Of a stretch of DNA of 5,546 bases, positions 1 through 4,905 are shown piece by piece. Position numbers and translations under genes: made by a program. The notes under the pieces are model-generated. The model was given only the letters and a program-made list of their open reading frames with translations, was not told the origin of the DNA and made no database searches. Every line of letters begins with the position of its first letter. The first letter of the stretch is position 1. The DNA is from Candidatus Electronema nielsenii (lineage in GTDB: Bacteria > Desulfobacterota > Desulfobulbia > Desulfobulbales > Desulfobulbaceae): assembly GCA_026122915.1 (NCBI GenBank), contig JAGIXO010000002.1, positions 1-5,546 of the forward strand, read 5' to 3'.

Positions 1-74
1 TCAAACTTGACGTTCCCCCACTGACGGGGAAAGCTGGCCGCTATTTTTTCGTATTGCTCACGTGTTATTTCCAT
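1..74 (-). CDS. IS5-family transposase, N-terminal fragment (runs off window)
   Basis: Reading leftward from an ATG at 74-72 gives 24 uninterrupted codons, beginning MEITREQYEKIAASFPRQWG and continuing NVKF to the window edge. The pattern MEI-x3-QY-x-KI-x4-P-x-x-x-GNV is the usual opening of IS5/IS1031-type DDE transposases, where it begins an N-terminal domain ahead of the RNase H-like catalytic core. That core is outside the window, so intactness cannot be judged. The gene has the same orientation as cobO and lies 52 bases beyond its stop codon. I see no terminator between them, so read-through from cobO is possible. An alternative ATG at 81 is out of frame and stops after seven codons. The call rests on recalled family similarity. 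Confidence 0.7.
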   Translation of the reverse strand, partial: MEITREQYEKIAASFPRQWGNVKF

Positions 75-126
75 GAGCCATGGAATAACCAAAAATTTTA
101 CGTCGATCAATTAGTGTTAACAGGCC
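1..126 (-). mobile_element. One end of an IS5-family-like insertion sequence (partial)
   Basis: The block carries the start of a transposase gene reading leftward out of the window. Ahead of it lie about 50 non-coding bases that finish, next to cobO, with the minus-strand sequence GGCCTGTTAACACTAA. A GGCCTGTTaACACT-type end resembles the terminal inverted repeats of IS5-family elements. Only one end is present, so the inverted repeat cannot be paired and the outer boundary at 126 is inferred. The bases just outside (TAA, or CTAA, read on the minus strand) fit the short T/A-containing target duplications of IS5 subgroups. Confidence 0.65.
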
Positions 127-660
127 TTAGAATTCAATTCCCTTCTGCGCCTTGATTCCTTGTCGGTAGGGGTGCTTAACCTCCCGCAGCTCGGTGACTA
201 AATCAGCAGCCTGCATGAGCTGTTCTCCAGCTCCTCGGCCCGTAACTACCACATGCACAGACGGCCTGCGTCGCGCCAGCACGTCTAAGATTTCCTGTTC
301 AGACAGCATATTATACCTGACCAAGTAGGTCAGCTCGTCCAAAACTATCAGCTGATGTCTTCCTTCGGCGATGATCTTTTGTACCAGTTCCCAGCCTTCA
401 CTGGCAGCAGCGGCATCTTTTTCCAGATCATCGGATTTCCAAGTGAAACCACGGCCCATCACATGAAAGTCGAGCAAATCGGCAAAACGCTCTACTGCGG
501 TCAGCTCGCCGTACTTCCAGCTGCCTTTGATGAACTGAATAAAGCAAACCCGGTGGCCGTGACCGAGAGAACGCAAGGTCAAGCCAAGGGCGGCAGTGGT
601 CTTGCCCTTGCCGTTGCCGGTATAGACTATCAATAGGCCTTTTTGTCCGTTTTCACTCAT
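127..660 (-). CDS. cobO: Cob(I)yrinic acid a,c-diamide adenosyltransferase (corrinoid adenosyltransferase)
   Basis: This cytoplasmic enzyme transfers the 5'-deoxyadenosyl group of ATP to the cobalt of reduced corrinoids, in the synthesis and salvage of adenosylcobalamin (CobO/BtuR/CobA family). The 177-residue product has the family's P-loop GNGKGKTT at residues 15-22, a Walker-B-like VLDEL at 106-110 followed by TYLVRYNML, and the typical C-terminus KHPYRQGIKAQKGIEF. It is full length, slightly shorter than the E. coli protein because the N-terminal extension is short. The ATG at 660-658 has a good Shine-Dalgarno sequence, AAGGAA, seven bases upstream (668-673). The start overlaps a possible small upstream gene by 8 bases. 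No other cobalamin biosynthesis gene is visible nearby, which would suit a salvage role. An insertion sequence begins immediately after its TAA stop, leaving the protein intact but possibly replacing its native 3' region. Confidence 0.93.
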   Translation of the reverse strand: MSENGQKGLLIVYTGNGKGKTTAALGLTLRSLGHGHRVCFIQFIKGSWKYGELTAVERFADLLDFHVMGRGFTWKSDDLEKDAAAASEGWELVQKIIAEGRHQLIVLDELTYLVRYNMLSEQEILDVLARRRPSVHVVVTGRGAGEQLMQAADLVTELREVKHPYRQGIKAQKGIEF

Positions 661-847
661 CGTGTGTTTCCTTGTTCCGGTCTCTGTCCGGCAGGGTACA
701 GAGCAATATTTCCTCGCTCAGGGCTGCTCCTTGGACAAGATGTACACATTTTGTGGATTCTTTAGCAGGAAAACAGCTGGGATATGCGACACAGGTAAAG
801 ACTGCCCGGTCATTGACCGCAGCCAGAATACATGGTATTTTCACCAA
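653..847 (-). CDS. Possible small cysteine-containing protein upstream of cobO
   Basis: An open frame of 64 codons ends in TGA at 655-653, overlapping the cobO start (ATGAGTGA), a layout typical of translationally coupled genes. The product has five cysteines and no membrane segment or motif I recognise. The start is uncertain: the frame opens with TTG at 847-845 or GTG at 844-842, neither has a clear ribosome binding site, and the frame stays open upstream to 925. Codon choice is compatible with real coding but the reading is short. It could be a genuine small gene co-transcribed with cobO, or simply an open leader. The opposite-strand frames across the same stretch look less plausible. No function can be assigned. 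Confidence 0.35.
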   Translation of the reverse strand: MVKIPCILAAVNDRAVFTCVAYPSCFPAKESTKCVHLVQGAALSEEILLCTLPDRDRNKETHDE

Positions 848-849
848 TA

Positions 850-885
850 GAAAAATAACAGGCAGGCTGTCGGGTTTCCGCTGCC
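850..885 (-). terminator. Possible terminator/attenuator hairpin with U-tract in the cobO leader
   Basis: On the minus strand, GGCAGCGG (885-878) can pair with CCG (873-871) and CTGCC (865-861), with a five-base bulge. This is followed directly by TGTTATTTTTC (860-850). A GC stem running into a U-rich tract is the layout of an intrinsic terminator. The bulge makes it weaker than a standard one. It lies between the candidate promoter and cobO, so if it works it would be an attenuator rather than an end-of-operon terminator. The CCTGCC within it also recalls the B12-box end of cobalamin riboswitches, but the rest of that motif is not convincing. Confidence 0.25.
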
Positions 886-905
886 GCTTTTCGCTGCGGG
901 CAGCG
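879..905 (-). repeat. GC-rich imperfect inverted repeat (leader hairpin 1)
   Basis: CGCTGCCGC at 879-887 pairs with GCGGGCAGCG at 896-905, forming a nine-base-pair stem with a single bulged base and an eight-base loop. No T-run follows on either strand, so it is not a simple terminator. In a cobO-directed transcript it would fold near the 5' end and would use the same GGCAG segment as the second hairpin (861-885), so the two structures exclude each other. Confidence 0.5.
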
Positions 906-913
906 CAGGGCGT

Positions 914-942
914 ACAGTAAATCTTTTACTCTTCCGATGCAA
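914..942 (-). promoter_or_regulatory. Candidate sigma-70-like promoter toward cobO
   Basis: On the minus strand a -35-like TTGCAT (942-937) and a -10-like TACTGT (919-914) are separated by 17 bases. Each box matches the consensus at only about three of six positions, but the spacing is ideal and the site lies in the divergent gap before cobO. Transcription would begin near 907, giving a leader of roughly 245 bases ahead of cobO that contains the hairpins described separately. Confidence 0.25.
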
Positions 943-947
943 TATCT

Positions 948-2963
948 ATGATTCTCTTTTGTGAGGAATGCGGACAGCGGAATAGCATCACCCTAAGCCC
1001 GGCTCTGATTGAAACCAACAGCTTCACCTGCCAGTTCTGCCGATTCAAAAGCCCTTTTCCCTTTCTTGATAAAAACAGAAACAGTACCAGTGCCAGCGCG
1101 GTCATCAGCTGGCAGCCGGAAGAGCTGCGCCTGCCTCCGTCCTCAGAACAGCAAGAGACTGTTTTCCAGCTAACTTTTGTAATAGATGGCGTTGAGGAAC
1201 CACAGCTAACGGTTGAGCCGTTTCGCCAGTTTTCCCGCTTAATCACCGTGATAAAAACTGGGCCGGTTTGCTTTACCGTGACGGTTAAGCCGGTGAGCCG
1301 AAGCAAAGGACTTCCTCCGGGCCACAGCGTTCCAGCGGTCATTTTTTGTGAAGAACATATCATGAGCTGGGGCACAATAAGTATCGCCCGTGAACAGCAA
1401 GAAGAAGTTGCACCAGCAGAAAATGACAGCGTCAAACCAACTGTGGCTGTGCCGCCTGTCGAGCTGAAGAAGATCGACGAAAAAAAGAGCGAAGCACCAA
1501 AGCCAGAGCCGGAAGTACATGAGGAAGAAAAAAGAGTACCTCTTGATGGGGAAAGCGGCGGCTTGGCAGAGTCGGATGTCAGCGTTGAAATCCTGCATCA
1601 GCAGTTGATGCAATATAAATCCCAGCTCCATCAGGCCCGAACTGCCTCATTTAGGATGCAGAAAGAACTGTCTATCCGGCGACAGGTCATGGATAGTCAA
1701 AGCTGCGGCATCCTGTTCATCAGCGTGGAACAGAAAATTCTATATGCGAATCCGGTTTTTCTCAATCGCTGTGACTGCACACTGAACGCAGTACAGACCA
1801 AACGACTTGACCAGCTGATTGAACTGACCGAGCCAAACCAGAGCTTAGAAGAAGCACTGCAAGAGGCCGAAGAAAAAGGCAGTTGGCAGGGCAAGGCGGT
1901 GCTGCTCCAAGGTGCCCAAGATGAGCAGAAATGCGAGCTGCAACCTTCAGCCCTGTCGATCACCCGCAGCGAGGGTGATGAAGAGGGCAGGGAAAAGGGG
2001 TACATCTGCTTGCTTTTCCCGAAGGATAACGAATCAGCTCTCCAACGCTGCACCTTTCCTCCTGCTACCGCAGCTTCAGCCAAGGAAAATCAGCGTACAG
2101 GCAGTTTCGGCATAGATGCGCTAACTGGCTTGGCTGATCGTCCTTCGTTTCAGCAGTATCTTGAAGATTCTATTTCGCTGCTCGGCAAGGAATCAGAGGG
2201 CGGCATCGCGCTGCTCTACGTTGATCTCGATCATTTCAAGCGCATCAACCGTATTTTTGGCCCTGGCTTCGGCGATAAGATTCTGTGCAGCGTGGCCACG
2301 ATTCTCAAGAAATGTGCTGACGACGCAGGCGCAGATTTAGTTGCTCGCTTGAGTGGGGATGAATTTGCCATAGTTCTGCCACCACCTGCAAGCCGAGAGC
2401 GGGCCAAAAAGCTGGCAGAAAAAATCATGCAGCGTTTCCGCACCCCGGTCAACAATGAAGCCCGTGCTATTCTCATTCGGCCCAGTATCGGCTTCAGCGT
2501 TTATCCCGAAGACGGTGGCAGTCCGTTGGAAATCTTGCGTAATGCAGACACGGCAATGGAGGCGGCCAAAGGCGAAGGCGGCAACCGCATCTGCTCGTGG
2601 GACAGCGGGATGAAAATCCAAGCGGCAGAAAGTCTCTATCTGGAAAACGACCTACGCAAGGCTGTGGCGGACAACGAGCTGATCAATTACTATCAGCCCC
2701 AAGTCAGCCTAACCAACGGCTCCATCTGCGGTATGGAAGCACTCGCCCGCTGGGTGCATCCAGTCAAGGGGATGATTTCTCCGGCAGCCTTCATTCCTAT
2801 TGCCGAAAACACCGGCCTGATCGAAAAGCTCGGCTTGGACTTAGTACGCAAAGCCTGCGCTCAAGGGAAAAAATGGCGGGACATGGGCTTTAAGAAATTC
2901 ATCATGCGGTCAACCTCTCTGGTCGGCTGCTGCGACGGCGTGATCTTTACCATCAGATCATGA
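948..2963 (+). CDS. N-terminal part: zinc ribbon, linker, PAS, GGDEF and start of EAL
   Basis: The 671-residue frame begins with a zinc-ribbon-like CEEC...CQFC (residues 5-8 and 28-31). Residues about 50-147 form an uncharacterised, probably beta-rich region. A charged Pro/Glu/Lys linker follows (about 150-205), then a likely coiled coil (about 212-245), a PAS-like domain (about 246-355, with GILFISVEQKILYANPVF) and a diguanylate cyclase domain (about 387-552). The metal-binding YVDLD is at 424-428. The signature motif is SGDEF (469-473), a variant of GGDEF that can still be active in the family. The inhibitory-site RxxD is AGAD here, so product inhibition by that route is unlikely. The EAL domain opens at about 565 with MEALARW (E597), and the last 18 residues after M653 are out-of-frame. 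No membrane segment is seen, suggesting a cytoplasmic sensor. The ATG at 948 has no strong ribosome binding site. It is chosen because an in-frame stop lies at 918 and the CxxC falls right after it. Confidence 0.85.
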   Translation: MILFCEECGQRNSITLSPALIETNSFTCQFCRFKSPFPFLDKNRNSTSASAVISWQPEELRLPPSSEQQETVFQLTFVIDGVEEPQLTVEPFRQFSRLITVIKTGPVCFTVTVKPVSRSKGLPPGHSVPAVIFCEEHIMSWGTISIAREQQEEVAPAENDSVKPTVAVPPVELKKIDEKKSEAPKPEPEVHEEEKRVPLDGESGGLAESDVSVEILHQQLMQYKSQLHQARTASFRMQKELSIRRQVMDSQSCGILFISVEQKILYANPVFLNRCDCTLNAVQTKRLDQLIELTEPNQSLEEALQEAEEKGSWQGKAVLLQGAQDEQKCELQPSALSITRSEGDEEGREKGYICLLFPKDNESALQRCTFPPATAASAKENQRTGSFGIDALTGLADRPSFQQYLEDSISLLGKESEGGIALLYVDLDHFKRINRIFGPGFGDKILCSVATILKKCADDAGADLVARLSGDEFAIVLPPPASRERAKKLAEKIMQRFRTPVNNEARAILIRPSIGFSVYPEDGGSPLEILRNADTAMEAAKGEGGNRICSWDSGMKIQAAESLYLENDLRKAVADNELINYYQPQVSLTNGSICGMEALARWVHPVKGMISPAAFIPIAENTGLIEKLGLDLVRKACAQGKKWRDMGFKKFIMRSTSLVGCCDGVIFTIRS

Positions 2964-3466
2964 GCTGCATTGAAAGCACCGGTTATCCGCCAGAAGCATT
3001 AGAAGTAGAGTTCACGGAAGGCGTGCTGATTGAGAACATGGATTTCACAGTTGATTTGATCAATAAGCTCCGTGATCAGGGCGTGAAAACAGCCATAGAT
3101 GACTTCGGTACCGGCTATTCATCTCTCAGCTATCTCCAGCATTTGAAGGTTGATAAAATCAAGATTGACCGCTCCTTTATTACTAATGTCACCACGAACA
3201 GGACTGATGCTGCTATCACCTTGGGCATTATCTCCATTGCCAAAAATCTCGGCTTCAAGGTCATCGCTGAAGGTATTGAAACCGAGGAACATCTCTTTTT
3301 TCTTCAAAAAAGCCGCTGTGACGAAGGACAAGGCTATCTCTTCAGTATGCCGATTTCGGAAAAAGACATGACCAGCCTGCTGCTGCGTGATTCTAGCGTT
3401 GCTCTCAGTCACAAGCGGATGATCGATAAATTTTACTCGGTGCTGGCAACAGACAAACGGAAGTAA
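2960..3466 (+). CDS. C-terminal part of the EAL phosphodiesterase domain
   Basis: This 168-residue frame carries the second half of an EAL domain, the fold that hydrolyses cyclic-di-GMP to pGpG. It shows EFTEG, AIDDFGTGYSSLSYLQ, KIKIDRSFI, VIAEGIETEEH and DEGQGYLFSMPIS, in family order. It lacks the EAL motif glutamate and the VNLS asparagine, which are encoded before 2960, so alone it should not be an active enzyme. Its first ATG overlaps the stop of the upstream frame (ATGA at 2960-2963), so coupled re-initiation is conceivable, but the homologous sequence clearly extends back to 2906. The stop lies 3 bases from the stop of the convergent rsmE gene. Confidence 0.85.
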   Translation: MSCIESTGYPPEALEVEFTEGVLIENMDFTVDLINKLRDQGVKTAIDDFGTGYSSLSYLQHLKVDKIKIDRSFITNVTTNRTDAAITLGIISIAKNLGFKVIAEGIETEEHLFFLQKSRCDEGQGYLFSMPISEKDMTSLLLRDSSVALSHKRMIDKFYSVLATDKRK

Positions 3467-3469
3467 GAC

Positions 3470-4207
3470 TCAACCAGCAGTCAACGTCCGCAGTAGCGCA
3501 AGCTGGCCAAGTAGCACAGCCACAGCAGTATCCACATGCAGGATTCTGCTGCCCATAGCAAAGGCGGCAAAACCTTGCTCCAAAAAGCAGCTTACTTCGT
3601 AGTCATTCCAGCCACCTTCTGGGCCAACCGCAAGAAGAATGCGCTCTTTGCTGTGGGGAAAGACCTCCGGCAGGGTAGGCAGCACGCCGGGATGAGCGAG
3701 CAGGCGGCAGCCTTCTAATTCCGGCAGCGCATCTTGAACAAAGACTTTGAAGAGCGGATGGATGCAGACTTCTGGCAGGCGAGTATCGACCGCTGCCTGC
3801 GCCAGTCCTTCCAGCAGCCGCTCGCGAATTTTTTCCGGGAGCAGAGCTGGGGAGTAGAAGAAGGATTTCTCCACCTTGGCGGAGCGGAGCAGGTGAATAC
3901 GCCCTACGCCTATCGTAGCCGCTTGCTTGAGGATGCGCTGGAGCATGATCGGGCGGGGTAGCGCGAGAATCAGTTCCACCGGCGGCACTGGCGACGGCTC
4001 TCGGTCAAGTTGCACCGCAAGCGTTACCGCTTCGGCATCAATACTGAGAACAGTTCCTCGGCCTAACTTACCGTTGATCATACCGATACGCAGGCTGTCG
4101 TCAACAAGAAGACCAAGCACCTTGCGGATATGCTCGGCCCGAACGTCAGATAGAACCAGCAGACCACCTGTCTGTAGCTCATGTTCTTCAAAAAGGACAA
4201 GGTTCAT
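3470..4207 (-). CDS. rsmE: 16S rRNA (uracil(1498)-N3)-methyltransferase
   Basis: RsmE uses S-adenosylmethionine to methylate N3 of U1498 in helix 44 of 16S rRNA, acting on the 30S subunit. The 245-residue product has the family length: an N-terminal PUA-like RNA-binding part (about 1-70, with AEHIRKVLG at 24-32), then a SPOUT-fold catalytic domain. There the knot motifs are visible as ILALPRP (80-86), LLAVGPEGGW (191-200) and MGSRILHVDTAVAVLLGQ (218-235). Two usually basic positions differ: the arginine in the RILR-x-[DE]TA motif is His224, and the VLR of the N-terminal motif is VLG. The rest looks intact. The gene is convergent with the c-di-GMP gene and divergent from the precorrin-2 dehydrogenase gene, with only 26 bases before its ATG, where just a weak A/G-rich ribosome binding site is present. 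No terminator is visible after its stop. Confidence 0.92.
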   Translation of the reverse strand: MNLVLFEEHELQTGGLLVLSDVRAEHIRKVLGLLVDDSLRIGMINGKLGRGTVLSIDAEAVTLAVQLDREPSPVPPVELILALPRPIMLQRILKQAATIGVGRIHLLRSAKVEKSFFYSPALLPEKIRERLLEGLAQAAVDTRLPEVCIHPLFKVFVQDALPELEGCRLLAHPGVLPTLPEVFPHSKERILLAVGPEGGWNDYEVSCFLEQGFAAFAMGSRILHVDTAVAVLLGQLALLRTLTAG

Positions 4208-4233
4208 CGTTCTTTTGATGAGAGGAGTTCATT
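4208..4233 (+). promoter_or_regulatory. 26-base divergent gap with the ribosome binding site for the GTG start at 4234
   Basis: AGAGGAG at 4221-4227 lies six bases before GTG 4234, a strong Shine-Dalgarno match that favours this start over the in-frame ATG at 4243. The gap is too short to hold full promoters for both flanking genes, so at least one promoter must lie inside the coding sequence of the other gene. Confidence 0.7.
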
Positions 4234-4905
4234 GTGCAGTATATGTACCCAATCTTTCTCAGTATCAGCGGACAACTCTGCGTAGTCATCGGTGGCGGCA
4301 GAGTAGCAGAACGTAAAATTCTTTCCTTGCTCGAAGCTGAGGCGCACGTGCGGGTAATCAGTCCGCAGCTGACTGATGTCTTGACCGCTTTAGCGGCTGA
4401 AGGACGGATTGACTGGTTGCCGCGCTGTTTTCAGTCGGGCGATCTTGCTGAGGCTCTGTTAGTTTTCGCAGCTACAGACAGCAGGTACGTCAACGAAGCT
4501 GTGGCGCGGGCGGCAGCAGCGGGCGGCCAATTAGTCAACATAGCCGACGCGCCGGAGCTGTGCAACTTCCAAGTTCCTGCGGTTGTTCGGCAGGGCGATC
4601 TGAGTATTGCTGTATCGACCAATGGCAAAAGCCCAGCCCTTGCCGCCCGGATTAGGAAACAGATAGAAGCTGATTACGGCCCAGAATATGCTGTCCTGCT
4701 GGAGCTGCTGGGCCGCATCCGCGAACAGGTGCTGACCGGGATAGCAGACGGCGTGGCGCGAAGAAATCTATTTGAGAATCTGCTGCATGAGGATATACTC
4801 GGCTGGATACGAAACGGCCAAGGGGAGCGGTTGCGCAGCCATCTGCGCACAGTGCTGGGGCCGGATGCCAATTTTGACTTTAGTCAGCCGGAAAATAACA
4901 GATGA
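4234..4905 (+). CDS. Precorrin-2 dehydrogenase / sirohydrochlorin ferrochelatase-like protein (CysG N-terminal / Met8p type)
   Basis: The protein oxidises precorrin-2 to sirohydrochlorin with NAD+, and in some relatives also inserts Fe2+ to give siroheme. It is cytoplasmic. The 223 residues comprise an N-terminal Rossmann fold with GGGRVAERK (20-28), the FAATDS segment (78-83) that follows the fold in this family, and the NIADAPELCNFQVPA block (102-116). Asp105 there aligns with the catalytic aspartate of CysG/Met8p. AVSTNGKSPALA (126-137) follows, and a helical C-terminal part. No uroporphyrinogen methyltransferase domain is fused, so this is the stand-alone form (often named CysG-N, SirC or Met8). 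It starts with GTG and overlaps the next gene by 4 bases (ATGA), implying an operon with the cytochrome c assembly gene. In anaerobic sulfate reducers such proteins feed both siroheme and the alternative heme route. That context is an inference here. Confidence 0.9.
   Translation: MQYMYPIFLSISGQLCVVIGGGRVAERKILSLLEAEAHVRVISPQLTDVLTALAAEGRIDWLPRCFQSGDLAEALLVFAATDSRYVNEAVARAAAAGGQLVNIADAPELCNFQVPAVVRQGDLSIAVSTNGKSPALAARIRKQIEADYGPEYAVLLELLGRIREQVLTGIADGVARRNLFENLLHEDILGWIRNGQGERLRSHLRTVLGPDANFDFSQPENNR

Larger units (their letters stand above)
948..3466 (+). pseudogene. Zinc-ribbon/PAS/GGDEF/EAL cyclic-di-GMP protein, split by a one-base frameshift
   Basis: Two reading frames together encode one protein of about 839 residues. 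The upstream frame (948-2963) carries the EAL domain up to ...GFKKFIM, whose ATG is 2904-2906. The downstream frame continues the same domain without a gap from GCG at 2906-2908, giving AVNLSGRLLRRRDLYHQIMS and the rest of the EAL fold. Inserting a single G after 2906 would restore one frame. The rejoined EAL domain keeps the usual catalytic residues: E of MEAL, N of VNLS, E of EFTEG, both D of DDFGTGYSS, K of KIKIDRSF, E of AEGIET and the Q of GQGY. The junction has no recognisable slippery heptamer, so a recent mutation or a sequencing/assembly error is likelier than programmed frameshifting. The absence of other damage points to a recent event or an artefact. Confidence 0.85.

Noticed and set aside
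355..636. Plus-strand open frame opposite cobO
   Set aside because: It is a shadow of the conserved adenosyltransferase gene, with no recognisable protein features.
662..920. Two plus-strand open frames in the gap between cobO and the GGDEF/EAL gene
   Set aside because: They overlap each other in different frames, lack good ribosome binding sites and resemble no known protein. The minus-strand frame coupled to cobO is the better candidate.
845..1000. A standard cobalamin riboswitch before cobO
   Set aside because: Only a CCTGCC box and nearby hairpins resemble it. The other conserved blocks expected upstream are not found convincingly, so only an unspecified leader is reported.
926..2083. 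Minus-strand open frames (926-1435, 1239-1631, 1697-2083)
   Set aside because: They lie antisense to the domain-containing plus-strand gene, with compositions expected of shadow frames.
2890..2965. Programmed -1 ribosomal frameshift in the EAL gene
   Set aside because: No slippery heptamer is present at the junction. Mutation or sequence error is simpler.
3460..3480. Bidirectional terminator between the convergent genes
   Set aside because: Only three bases separate the stop codons and no stem followed by a T-run is visible.
3734..4316. Plus-strand frames across rsmE (3734-3961 and 3927-4316)
   Set aside because: They are antisense to a clear full-length RsmE and show no domain. The second also runs into the precorrin-2 dehydrogenase gene in another frame.
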